Positions 1 through 6,856 of a DNA stretch of 9,666 nt are shown here, in pieces. This DNA is from an uncultured Clostridia bacterium (GTDB lineage Bacteria > Bacillota > Clostridia > Oscillospirales > Ruminococcaceae), in contig CAMBHV010000032.1 of NCBI GenBank assembly GCA_945867255.1, positions 1 through 9,666 on the forward strand. The letters are read 5' to 3'. The translations under genes were made by a program, and so were the position numbers. Positions within the stretch are counted from its first letter, which is position 1, and every line of letters starts with the position of its first letter. Under the pieces are notes generated by a model. It had not been told where the DNA came from and ran no database searches. It saw nothing but the letters and a program-made list of their open reading frames with translations.

Positions 1-1505
1 CAGAGTATCGTTTGGAAATGCGCGACGTAGTCAAAACGTTCCCGGGCGTGAAGGCACTTGATCACGCGCAGCTGAAATTGCGGCCAGGTACGGTGCATGC
101 ACTGATGGGTGAAAATGGCGCGGGCAAATCCACGCTGATGAAGTGCATGTTCGGCATCTATCATATGGACGAGGGCGAAATTTATTATGAGGGGCAGAAG
201 GTAACCATCAAAGACCCTTTGGATGCACTGCATAAAGGAATTGCCATGGTGCATCAGGAATTGCAGCCCATTCCGGAAAGAAGCATTGGCGAAAATATTT
301 ATGTGGGCCGTTACCCGGTGAAGCGGGTGGCCGGTGTCAAAGTGGTGGATCATGCCAAAATGTATGCAGATGCCGCCCGTGTGCTGAAAGAAGTGCACAT
401 GAACTTTGACCCGAAGGCGAAGCTTGCCACATTGAGTGTTTCGCAGATGCAGCTGGTGGAAATTGCCAAAGCGGTTTCAGCAGACTGCAAGGTGCTGATT
501 TTGGACGAGCCCACTTCCAGCCTGACAGCGGCGGAAGTGGAAGCGCTGTTTACGATTGTGAACGAGCTGCGTGAAAAAGGCGTGGCAATTGTATATATCT
601 CTCACAAAATGGATGAGATCCTGCGTATCTCGGACGAAGTTACCATCATGCGAGACGGGCAGTACATCGGCACTTGGCAGGCGAAAGAACTTACCACCGA
701 TATGATCATCACGAAGATGGTAGGGCGTGAATTGACGAACCTTTACCCCAAGCGCGAAAATGTGCCGGGCGAAGTGGTGTTCGAAGTGAAGGATTTCACC
801 TCGATCAATCCCAAAAGCTTCCGAAATGTAACATTCCAGGTGAAAAAAGGCGAGATCCTGGGTGTGGCAGGCCTTGTGGGTGCGCAGCGCACAGAGCTGA
901 TGGAAGGATTATTTGGTTTGCGCTGCCATGAAAAGGGAACAATTACATACAAAGGCAAGGAAATTCGTGTTAACCAGCCGGCAGATGCCATTAAAAACGG
1001 GATCGCCATGCTGACAGAGGATCGCCGTGCAACCGGTATCCTTGGTGTTCTGAGCATTGCAGACAATGTTTCGATCGCCTCGCTGAACCAGTATCTGATT
1101 GGCGGCTTTATGCTGGATGATAAAAAGATTGAAAAGCTTGTGCAGGACAATGTGGCTAAGCTTTCCATCAAGACACCCTCTTCTAAAACGCTGATTCAGT
1201 CGCTTTCCGGCGGTAACCAGCAGAAGGTTTTGATCAGCCGCTGGCTGGCGAACGACCCGGATATATTTATTCTGGATGAGCCGACACGCGGTATCGACGT
1301 GGGCGCAAAGTATGAGATATACTGCATCATTGCAGAACTTGCCAAACAGGGCAAGAGCGTCATCATGATCTCTTCGGAAATGGGCGAGCTGATCGGCATG
1401 TCGGACCGCATCATGGTGATGTGCGACGGCCGTGTCACAGGTTTTATTGACGGTGATAAGGCGAACCAGGAGAATATCATGGAACTGGCAACGAAGTTTG
1501 AATAA
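1..1505 (+). CDS. mglA: Galactose/methyl galactoside ABC importer, ATP-binding protein MglA (5' end outside window)
   Basis: This is the double ATPase of a CUT2-type sugar importer; it hydrolyses ATP on the cytoplasmic side to drive uptake through the MglC permease. The first complete codon is at base 3. I treat the gene as 5'-partial because the residues before the TTG at 12 and ATG at 18 (EYRLEM) still match the N-terminus I recall for MglA (EYLLEM). Numbering from the TTG at 12: the first Walker A is GENGAGKST at 33-41, a degenerate signature LSVSQMQ lies at 141-147 and Walker B ends in DEPTS near 165. In the second half the P-loop position reads GLVGAQRT (287-294) without GKS/T, while the signature LSGGNQQK (398-405) and Walker B DEPTRG (422-427) are intact. 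This asymmetry is normal for MglA/RbsA-type ATPases. mglC follows after 15 bases; the binding protein MglB would be expected upstream. Exact sugar specificity cannot be proved from sequence. Confidence 0.93.
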   Translation, partial: EYRLEMRDVVKTFPGVKALDHAQLKLRPGTVHALMGENGAGKSTLMKCMFGIYHMDEGEIYYEGQKVTIKDPLDALHKGIAMVHQELQPIPERSIGENIYVGRYPVKRVAGVKVVDHAKMYADAARVLKEVHMNFDPKAKLATLSVSQMQLVEIAKAVSADCKVLILDEPTSSLTAAEVEALFTIVNELREKGVAIVYISHKMDEILRISDEVTIMRDGQYIGTWQAKELTTDMIITKMVGRELTNLYPKRENVPGEVVFEVKDFTSINPKSFRNVTFQVKKGEILGVAGLVGAQRTELMEGLFGLRCHEKGTITYKGKEIRVNQPADAIKNGIAMLTEDRRATGILGVLSIADNVSIASLNQYLIGGFMLDDKKIEKLVQDNVAKLSIKTPSSKTLIQSLSGGNQQKVLISRWLANDPDIFILDEPTRGIDVGAKYEIYCIIAELAKQGKSVIMISSEMGELIGMSDRIMVMCDGRVTGFIDGDKANQENIMELATKFE

Positions 1506-1520
1506 GGAGAAACCCGACTC

Positions 1521-2537
1521 ATGGAAAAGACGAAAAGCCCGTTGACGGCAAAAAACGTCAAGAATTTTCTTTCCAACAACGCTATCATCATCCTCATTGC
1601 GGCACTTGCTATTGGCGTGGGTTTCTGGAAGGAAAATTTCTTCTCGTTTGGTAACCTTTCGAACCTGATCATGAACGTATCGCCGCGTTTCATCATTGCG
1701 TGCGGCGTGTCCGGTTGCTTGATCACAAAAGGCACAGACCTTTCCGCCGGCCGTATGGTGGGCTTGGCGGCCTGCATTTCCGCCATGTTGTTGCAACGCA
1801 CGGATTATGCCAGCCGCATGCTGCCCAACCTGCCTGATATTCCGGTGTTCGCGGCACTTGTCATTGTAATGGCTATCATTGCTGTGTTTGGCGCCATCAG
1901 CGGCTGCGTGATCGCGTTTTTGAAGGTGCCCCCGTTCATTGCCACATTGGGCATGCAGACTATCGTATACGGCCTGTGCAGTGTTGTGACCAAAAACCAG
2001 CCCATGGGCGGTTTTAAAGACAGTTACACGGCTGTTGCCAACGGCGCGCTGTTTAAAATTGGCGATTTCAAACTTCCGTATCTTGCGCTGTTTGCGCTGC
2101 TGGTGGGCCTGTATATCTGGTTCCTGTACAACAAGACCCGTCACGGCAAATATATGTATGCAATTGGCGGCAACGAAAATGCGGCCCAGGTGGCTGGTGT
2201 GAATGTACCGGCTACATTGATTCGCATTTACATCCTGGCGGCTGCGTTATACGCACTGGGCGGCTTTTTGCTGGGTGCCCAGGCGGGCGGCGCCTCTACG
2301 GCTACGGGCTTTGGCTATGAGCTGGAAGCCATTGCAGCGTGCACCATTGGTGGCGTTTCCACCAACGGTGGTGTTGGTAAAGTGGGCGGCGTGCTGATTG
2401 GCGTGCTGGTGTTCGAAGTTCTGAAGATCTGCCTGCAGTTTATGGGTGTGGACCCTGCGTACACGTTCATTGTTCAGGGCTTTGTAATCATCGTGGCCGT
2501 TGCGTTGGACCTGCGCAAATATCTGGCCAAGAAATAA
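1521..2537 (+). CDS. mglC: Galactose/methyl galactoside ABC importer, permease MglC
   Basis: This is the membrane permease of the sugar importer, working with MglA. It has 338 residues, close to the usual MglC length of about 336, and is hydrophobic throughout, with roughly eight to ten membrane segments starting at residues 20-35. The conserved block of the BPD_transp_2 permease family is visible as PPFIATLGMQT followed by a Gly-rich stretch. Another Gly-rich block, GGVSTNGGVGKVGG, precedes the last helices, as in RbsC and MglC. The ATG at 1521 is supported by AAGGAGA at 1504-1510, which overlaps the mglA stop codon, so the two genes are cotranscribed and probably translationally linked. A GC-rich hairpin follows the stop. 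Confidence 0.93.
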   Translation: MEKTKSPLTAKNVKNFLSNNAIIILIAALAIGVGFWKENFFSFGNLSNLIMNVSPRFIIACGVSGCLITKGTDLSAGRMVGLAACISAMLLQRTDYASRMLPNLPDIPVFAALVIVMAIIAVFGAISGCVIAFLKVPPFIATLGMQTIVYGLCSVVTKNQPMGGFKDSYTAVANGALFKIGDFKLPYLALFALLVGLYIWFLYNKTRHGKYMYAIGGNENAAQVAGVNVPATLIRIYILAAALYALGGFLLGAQAGGASTATGFGYELEAIAACTIGGVSTNGGVGKVGGVLIGVLVFEVLKICLQFMGVDPAYTFIVQGFVIIVAVALDLRKYLAKK

Positions 2538-2551
2538 TCGTAATGATATGA

Positions 2552-2584
2552 GCGGGGGCCGCGCAAGCGGCCCCTGCCGTTTTT
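2552..2584 (+). terminator. GC-rich hairpin with short T-run after mglC
   Basis: Bases 2552-2562 pair with 2567-2577 (11 pairs, one G-T) around the GNRA-type loop GCAA at 2563-2566; the core is GGGGCCGC/GCGGCCCC. The sequence CCG and then five T (2580-2584) follow. It could be a weak or partial terminator, or a 3' end that protects the mglAC message. It lies only about 11 bases before the ribosome site of the next small gene, so some read-through is expected if that gene belongs to the operon. Confidence 0.6.
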
Positions 2585-2612
2585 GAATGAGATGAAGGGA
2601 GACGGGTGGACG

Positions 2613-2855
2613 ATGGGAGATGTACATAATCAACCTGAACCAAAGCAACCGAACCCGGCGCAGTTGCCCGTGGCTTCGGACGAAACATCTTCGCAGGAGC
2701 AGGACATTGTGATCCGCCGCAGTCTGAAAGAAAGGCTGTATGAACATTTCCGTAACGTACCTGTGAAATACATCGATTGGTTCATCGGCGCGTGTGTTGT
2801 AGCAATTGTTGTGTTTATTATTTTGGGTATGCTGAAAGGCCGGGGGGCCTTTTAA
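2613..2855 (+). CDS. Small single-pass membrane protein of unknown function downstream of mglC
   Basis: I do not recognise this gene. The frame is open from a TTG at 2583, but the ATG at 2613 is the better start because AAGGGAG (2595-2601) sits 11 bases before it, the same arrangement as for mglC. The protein has 80 residues. Residues 1-32 are polar, with Pro, Gln and acidic residues and no signal peptide. Residues 33-52 are charged and amphipathic (RRSLKERLYEHFRNVPVK). Residues 53-74 form one hydrophobic helix, and the tail is KGRGAF. This suggests a membrane protein anchored near its C-terminus with a cytoplasmic N-terminal part. It follows mglC by 75 bases on the same strand, with a hairpin between, so it may be an accessory of the sugar transporter, but that is inference from position. 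The final codons form a terminator hairpin. Confidence 0.7.
   Translation: MGDVHNQPEPKQPNPAQLPVASDETSSQEQDIVIRRSLKERLYEHFRNVPVKYIDWFIGACVVAIVVFIILGMLKGRGAF
2835..2853 (+). terminator. Rho-independent terminator overlapping the 3' end of the small membrane protein gene
   Basis: AAAGGCC (2835-2841) pairs with GGCCTTT (2846-2852) around a GGGG loop. The T-run is TTTT (2850-2853), partly in the stem, followed by AAAA. The hairpin encodes the last residues KGRGAF, and the stop TAA starts at 2853. It probably ends the mgl transcript. The U-tract is short, so efficiency is uncertain. Confidence 0.6.
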
Positions 2856-2867
2856 AATACTGATAGC

Positions 2868-2898
2868 CAGGCGGGTCTGCGGTAGGCAGGCCCGCCTG
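2868..2898. repeat. 13-bp inverted repeat without T-run
   Basis: Bases 2868-2880 pair with 2886-2898 (13 pairs, one G-T) around the loop GGTAG; the core is GGCGGG/CCCGCC. No T-run follows on either strand, so it is not a standard intrinsic terminator. It lies between the mgl terminator and the birA operator. It could be a backup barrier to read-through, a transcript 3' end or a dispersed hairpin element. Confidence 0.6.
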
Positions 2899-2920
2899 AG
2901 TGCGTATGGGAAAGAGTTTG

Positions 2921-2951
2921 ATGTAAACCAAAATATAAATTAAGTTTACAT
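2921..2951. promoter_or_regulatory. Probable BirA operator (biotin repressor site)
   Basis: Two perfect 8-base half-sites, ATGTAAAC (2921-2928) and GTTTACAT (2944-2951), flank a 15-base A/T-rich spacer. This closely follows the known bacterial BirA site, with TGTAAAC and GTTTACA-like halves about 14-16 bases apart. It lies immediately before birA-bioY, and the BirA encoded here has the DNA-binding domain needed to use it. The right half overlaps the -35 element, so a bound BirA-biotinyl-AMP dimer would block RNA polymerase. No binding data are available; the call rests on pattern and context. Confidence 0.8.
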
Positions 2952-2974
2952 GCTGCGGCCGGTCATGGTATAAT
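2945..2974 (+). promoter_or_regulatory. Promoter of the birA-bioY-cls operon
   Basis: A -35 TTTACA (2945-2950) and a consensus -10 TATAAT (2969-2974) are separated by 18 bases. TGG at 2966-2968 gives an extended -10. Transcription would begin near 2981, leaving a leader of about 70 bases before birA. The -35 lies inside the right half of the BirA operator. Confidence 0.75.
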
Positions 2975-3053
2975 GCTTGGCAGGATGAATAGGGCCGGAT
3001 ACGCAGCACACTATTACGGTGGCGTGTGGGGCCGGCCGTGGTGGAGGCAGAGG

Positions 3054-4046
3054 ATGACGGTAAAGGAAAGCGTGCTGAAAACACTGCTGGCAGCGGAAGG
3101 GCGGGCGGTGTCCGGGCAGGAACTGGCAGACAAGTTGGGCGTTTCTCGTGCGGCTGTATGGAAAGCCGTGAAGGAATTGCAGAAGCATGGGCATGGCGTG
3201 CGCAGTGTGGCAGGCAAAGGATATATTATGGCTGGCACAGGCGGAGAAGTGCTTTGCCGTGAAGGTGTGCAAGCTTTTCGAAAAAGCAGAGGCGAGACAT
3301 ACGTGCTTGCCAGTGTGGATTCCACAAATCTTTACGCCAAAAGGCTGGCAGCTGCGGGTGCCGGGCATGGCACATTGGTGGTGGCCGGTGCGCAGACATC
3401 CGGGCGCGGGAGGCGCGGACGCGTATTTGCCTCGCCGCCGGATGCGGGTGTCTATCTCTCTGTTATTTTAAAAACAGGCCTGCCCATGCAGGATGCTGCG
3501 CTTGTTACCTGCGCCAGTGCCGTGGCGGTGCGCCGCGCGGTGAGGGATGTGTGCGGCAAAGAACTTACCATTAAATGGGTGAACGATCTGTACTGGCAGG
3601 GGAAAAAGTGCTGTGGCATTTTGACAGAGGCTGTAACAGATATGGAAACAGGCGGCCTGGATTATGTGGTGTCTGGCATAGGAATAGACTTGGTGCGTCC
3701 ACCCGAAGGTTGGGGCGAAGGGCTGGATGACATTGTGGGGGCCTTATATGCTCCCGGCCAGCCGGTGCCACGCTGCGCCTTGGCAGCGGCCGTGGCAGAC
3801 GAGCTTTTGGCCTTGGCAGAAAACCTGCCGCAAGCTGCGTTTATGGACGAATATATTGCCTGTAATATGGTGCCGGGCAAGGATGTTACGCTTATACAGG
3901 GTGAGACCGCAACACCGGCCCAAGCAGTCTGCATTCGCCCAAACGGGCACCTTGTGGTGCGCACATCTGAAGGAGAACGTGAAGTTTCATTCGGAGAGGT
4001 AAGTTTGCGTGTATCCACGCCGGAAATCGGAGGGGAAATGGTATGA
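3054..4046 (+). CDS. birA: Bifunctional biotin-[carboxylase] ligase / biotin operon repressor BirA
   Basis: BirA makes biotinyl-5'-AMP from biotin and ATP and transfers biotin to a lysine of biotin carboxyl carrier domains; bound to biotinyl-AMP it dimerises and represses biotin genes. The 330-residue length fits the two-function type (about 320-330). Residues 1-60 form a winged helix-turn-helix (VSGQELADKLGVSRAAVWK, then KELQKHG and the wing VAGKGY). The catalytic domain shows SGRGRRGR at 116-123, the adenylate-binding loop, followed by VYLS, and KWVNDLY at 174-180 followed by GKKCCGILTE. A C-terminal SH3-like domain follows from about residue 270. I chose ATG 3054 because GGAGG (3043-3047) lies 6 bases upstream and the family's N-terminus starts here; an in-frame 27-codon extension upstream lacks a good ribosome site. 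Its stop overlaps the bioY start by four bases (ATGA). Autoregulation is likely through the operator at 2921-2951. Confidence 0.93.
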   Translation: MTVKESVLKTLLAAEGRAVSGQELADKLGVSRAAVWKAVKELQKHGHGVRSVAGKGYIMAGTGGEVLCREGVQAFRKSRGETYVLASVDSTNLYAKRLAAAGAGHGTLVVAGAQTSGRGRRGRVFASPPDAGVYLSVILKTGLPMQDAALVTCASAVAVRRAVRDVCGKELTIKWVNDLYWQGKKCCGILTEAVTDMETGGLDYVVSGIGIDLVRPPEGWGEGLDDIVGALYAPGQPVPRCALAAAVADELLALAENLPQAAFMDEYIACNMVPGKDVTLIQGETATPAQAVCIRPNGHLVVRTSEGEREVSFGEVSLRVSTPEIGGEMV

Positions 4047-4591
4047 GACATACAAATTTGAACATGGCGCTGCGTGCCGCGCTGCTGGCTGCTTTGACGG
4101 CTGTGTTGTCCCAGGTGCAGCTGGCCATTGGCCCTGTACCATTCAATCTGGCTGTCATGGGAGCGTTTCTGGCTGGTATGCTGTTGCGCCCAGCGTGGGC
4201 TGCATGTGCTCTGGCGGTATATATGGCATTGGGGCTGATCGGGATTCCGGTGTTTGCCGGTTTCGCGGGGGGGCCGGCTGTTCTGTTTGGCAAAACGGGT
4301 GGATATGTATTGGGGTATCTTTGCATCGCCTGGTGTACGGCTATGGCGCGCGGCTTTGACCATTGGTGGCTTACCGCCGCGGGGATGGCCTTGGGGCTTG
4401 CGCTGTGTTATGGCTTGGGTACGGCGTGGTTTATGGCAGTGACCGGCATTTCGTTCACACAAAGCCTGATGTTTTGCGTATGGCCTTTTCTGATTCCTGA
4501 CGTGATAAAGGGCGTGTGTGCATTTGCTGTGGGTACAGCCGTAAACAAAGGCCTGGCGCACGGCGCGGCGTATGAAACAGGAAAGCATTGA
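4043..4591 (+). CDS. bioY: Biotin transporter substrate-binding subunit BioY (ECF S component)
   Basis: BioY is the membrane subunit that binds biotin and, usually with the shared ECF module (EcfA, EcfA', EcfT), brings it into the cell. The protein has 182 residues, typical of the family, with about six membrane segments near residues 9-29, 33-48, 51-71, 83-101, 108-128 and 143-168. Recognisable BioY blocks are GPVPFNLAVMGAFLAGMLL, then LGLIGIPVFAGFAGG, then GKTGGYVLGY, and the C-terminal PDVIKG (153-157) that carries the family's conserved Asp...Lys pair. The ATG at 4043 overlaps the birA stop (ATGA) and is preceded by AGGGGAA at 4031-4037, so translation is probably coupled. No ECF ATPase or EcfT gene is in the window, which is normal for stand-alone S components. 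Confidence 0.92.
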   Translation: MRHTNLNMALRAALLAALTAVLSQVQLAIGPVPFNLAVMGAFLAGMLLRPAWAACALAVYMALGLIGIPVFAGFAGGPAVLFGKTGGYVLGYLCIAWCTAMARGFDHWWLTAAGMALGLALCYGLGTAWFMAVTGISFTQSLMFCVWPFLIPDVIKGVCAFAVGTAVNKGLAHGAAYETGKH

Positions 4592-4621
4592 AAATCGAAG
4601 CATGATCGGGAGAGGGCATAG

Positions 4622-6157
4622 ATGAAACGATTTTCTCAAAAAGTATTTGGACGCATTGCTGTTACAGCGGTGCTGATTTTGCTTCAGGTAATATGGCTGC
4701 TGGTATGGTTCACAAGGTTGGCGCATGCAGCGCCCTGGGTTAGTGTACTGTTTGGCATATTCAGCCTTCTGATGATTCTGTATATCGTACGGAAAGACGA
4801 CAACCCGGCCTACAAGATTGTATGGATTATCCTTATCCTGGAAGTTCCACTTTTGGGAGGGCTTTTATACGCTTTGTTTGGCAATAAGCGCCCGGCGAAG
4901 CGTATGAGAGAAAAATTTGCCCGTGTTATGTGCGAAACACGGCCCATGCTGGGCCAGAATCGTGACGTGATGGATGAACTTGCGCCGCGCAGGCAGGCCA
5001 CGGCACATTATGTGGCAACCTGCGGTGGATATCCGGTGTGGAAGAACACAGGTGTCACGTACTACCCCACAGGTGAGGAAATGTTTACGGCCATGCTGCG
5101 GGAACTGGAAAGTGCGCAGCACTACATCTTCATGGAATATTTTATCATTCGTCAGCATTCTCATATGTGGCAGCAGATTCTTGCTGTGTTAGAGCGAAAG
5201 GTGCGCCAGGGTGTGCAGGTGCGTGTGATGTATGATGACCTCGGCAGTGTGGCGTTGTTGCCTGGGGGCTATTGGCGTGAACTGGAGGCAAAAGGTATTT
5301 TATGCCTTGCTTTTAATCCGTTTGTGCCACTGGTGAGCCTGGTGATGAATAACCGTGATCATCGTAAGATCCTTGTGGTGGACGGCCATACGGCGTTTAC
5401 AGGCGGCATCAACCTGTCGGACGAGTACATCAACCTTACCCATCCGCACGGCCGCTGGAAGGACACCGGTGTGATGCTGAAAGGGGATGCGGTGTGGAAC
5501 CTTACCATGATGTTCCTGGAAACGTGGAACGCCATGCGTCCACAGCAGGAAGATTTGGAAGCATACCGCCCCGGGCGCTATGCTTCCGCACCTTCCGCGC
5601 AGCCAATGACAAAAGGTTTTGTACAGCCATTCGGAGATTCGCCGCTGGATTTTGAGCCGGTTGCCGAAAATGTGTATATCGACATTCTGGCACAGGCCAC
5701 AAACTATGTGTACATCACCACGCCTTATCTTGCTATCTCCAACGAGATGCAGACGGCCTTGTGCCTTGCTGCGAAGCGGGGCGTGGATGTTCGGATCATA
5801 ACTCCGGGCATCCCGGATAAGCCCACGGTGTTTCGGCTGACGCGTTCGTATTATGCATCTTTGCTGCGTGCCGGCGTGCGCATTTATGAATATACCCCTG
5901 GGTTTGTACACGCCAAAAATTACCTTGCTGACGATGCGGTAGGTGTGGTGGGCACCATCAATATGGATTTCCGCAGCCTGTATCTGCATTTTGAGTGTGG
6001 TACATTGCTCTATGACTGCCCTGTATTGTTAGATTTGAAACATGACATGCAGGAAACCCTGGCCGCCTCGCGCGAGGTGCATCTTGCGGATTGCCACACC
6101 GGTTTCTGGGGGGCACTATTCAGCGCGGTGCTGCGTGTGTTTGCGCCGCTTTTCTGA
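4622..6157 (+). CDS. cls: Cardiolipin synthase (phospholipase D family)
   Basis: This membrane enzyme joins two phosphatidylglycerol molecules to make cardiolipin and glycerol. The protein has 511 residues, within the 480-515 usual for Cls. Residues 11-31, 38-56 and 65-87 are hydrophobic; the last two, with the charged loop RKDDNP between them, form the PLDc_N domain. Both catalytic HKD motifs are complete: H247-R-K249 with D254, followed by FTGGINLSDEY, and H430-A-K432 with D437, followed by GTINMDFRS. The ATG at 4622 has GGGAGAGG at 4609-4616 upstream. The gene starts 30 bases after bioY with no terminator or clear promoter between, so it probably sits in the BirA-controlled operon. A related PLD-type phosphatidyltransferase is the main alternative, but motif spacing and the N-terminal domain favour Cls. 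Confidence 0.9.
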   Translation: MKRFSQKVFGRIAVTAVLILLQVIWLLVWFTRLAHAAPWVSVLFGIFSLLMILYIVRKDDNPAYKIVWIILILEVPLLGGLLYALFGNKRPAKRMREKFARVMCETRPMLGQNRDVMDELAPRRQATAHYVATCGGYPVWKNTGVTYYPTGEEMFTAMLRELESAQHYIFMEYFIIRQHSHMWQQILAVLERKVRQGVQVRVMYDDLGSVALLPGGYWRELEAKGILCLAFNPFVPLVSLVMNNRDHRKILVVDGHTAFTGGINLSDEYINLTHPHGRWKDTGVMLKGDAVWNLTMMFLETWNAMRPQQEDLEAYRPGRYASAPSAQPMTKGFVQPFGDSPLDFEPVAENVYIDILAQATNYVYITTPYLAISNEMQTALCLAAKRGVDVRIITPGIPDKPTVFRLTRSYYASLLRAGVRIYEYTPGFVHAKNYLADDAVGVVGTINMDFRSLYLHFECGTLLYDCPVLLDLKHDMQETLAASREVHLADCHTGFWGALFSAVLRVFAPLF

Positions 6158-6218
6158 GAATATGCGCTATGGATCAAAGGCATGTGCCGCGATTCATCTT
6201 TGTTTGGCGTGTGAACAA

Positions 6219-6252
6219 AAAAGGCAGAGCTCCGTACGGAGCTCTGCCTTTT
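6219..6252. terminator. Bidirectional terminator, perfect 34-bp palindrome
   Basis: AAAAGGCAGAGCTCC (6219-6233) pairs with GGAGCTCTGCCTTTT (6238-6252). The loop GTAC is itself palindromic, so the whole 34-bp stretch is identical on both strands. With A-runs and T-runs at its ends it can terminate in both directions: cls from the left and the zinc-ribbon gene from the right. The rest of 6158-6403 holds only a weak hairpin made of two ACCGGT copies (6354-6359, 6365-6370) and no gene that I can support. Confidence 0.85.
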
Positions 6253-6403
6253 GCTTTGGGATGTGAAAAAGATTCTATCATGATGTTTTTGCGGTGATGT
6301 TTTCTGCAACGGTGCACGAAGAAATGCTTTTTACATTTTAAATCATGCTGCGCACCGGTGCGGCACCGGTCTTCAACACAAAGACAGCCAGAAGTAAAGC
6401 CAA

Positions 6404-6856
6404 TCAAATAGCTGCCAGTATCACTGCGGCAAGACATAATGCCGCCTGTGCAAGCCGGCGTTTTTCCGCACACACGCGTGGGCTGAAGGCCCATGCCACC
6501 ATGGGGATAAGCCCCAGCACAGGGATGCAGAACAACACAAGACACAGGAAGTATTCCCGCACACGCATGCCGTGCGCGGATGCCGCACACGGTTCGTGCA
6601 GTTCAATGGGCGGGGTATCTGTTTGCGAAAGAGTGGTTTCATTGCTGTTTTGCTGCGCGGCGTTTTCATCTTCCGTGCACGTTTGTGGCTCCAGCTCGCC
6701 GTCGCAAGCGGGCTCTGGCATAGGTGACAGGGGTGCTTTTACTTCGCTGGCTGTGGCACACTGCGCGTCCGAGATCGGCTCGGCCACAGCGCTGCCGCAA
6801 TAAGGACAAAAGCGTGCGGTGTCCGGTAAATTCTGCTTACAGGATGTGCATGTCAT
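6404..6856 (-). CDS. Zinc-ribbon membrane protein of unknown function
   Basis: The product has 150 residues. Residues 3-20 form a zinc ribbon with paired cysteines C3/C6 and C17/C20 (CTSCKQNLPDTARFCPYCG), a common N-terminal domain in clostridial membrane proteins. Residues 25-100 are a polar, acidic, low-complexity linker. Residues 103-127 form a hydrophobic helix (FLCLVLFCIPVLGLIPMVAW), and the last 18 residues (RRLAQAALCLAAVILAAI) form a second, ending abruptly at the stop. The zinc ribbon is probably cytoplasmic. I chose the ATG at 6856 because GGAGG lies about 7 bases upstream on this strand and the zinc ribbon begins there; a 43-codon upstream extension would run inside the lrp gene. 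The start overlaps the stop of the Lrp-family gene by four bases, so the two are cotranscribed. The function is unknown. Confidence 0.8.
   Translation of the reverse strand: MTCTSCKQNLPDTARFCPYCGSAVAEPISDAQCATASEVKAPLSPMPEPACDGELEPQTCTEDENAAQQNSNETTLSQTDTPPIELHEPCAASAHGMRVREYFLCLVLFCIPVLGLIPMVAWAFSPRVCAEKRRLAQAALCLAAVILAAI

Noticed and set aside
909..2144. 411-codon minus-strand open frame opposite mglA/mglC
   Set aside because: It is antisense to two well-conserved genes, rich in His, Arg and Cys, crosses the mglA-mglC junction and resembles no family; it is a shadow of codon bias.
2973..3053. N-terminal extension of BirA
   Set aside because: There is no spaced ribosome site, the frame starts within the -10 region, and the family's N-terminus begins at 3054, where a good GGAGG precedes it.
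3662..4726. 354-codon minus-strand open frame opposite birA, bioY and the start of cls
   Set aside because: Its composition is unlike a protein (many Gln, His, Arg, Pro) and it spans three conserved plus-strand genes.
5300..5989. 229-codon minus-strand open frame within cls
   Set aside because: It lies entirely antisense to the catalytic part of cls and has no recognisable motifs.
6353..6370. Double ACCGGT as terminator of the zinc-ribbon gene
   Set aside because: It is a six-pair stem with no T-run on the minus strand; the palindrome at 6219-6252 is the better terminator.
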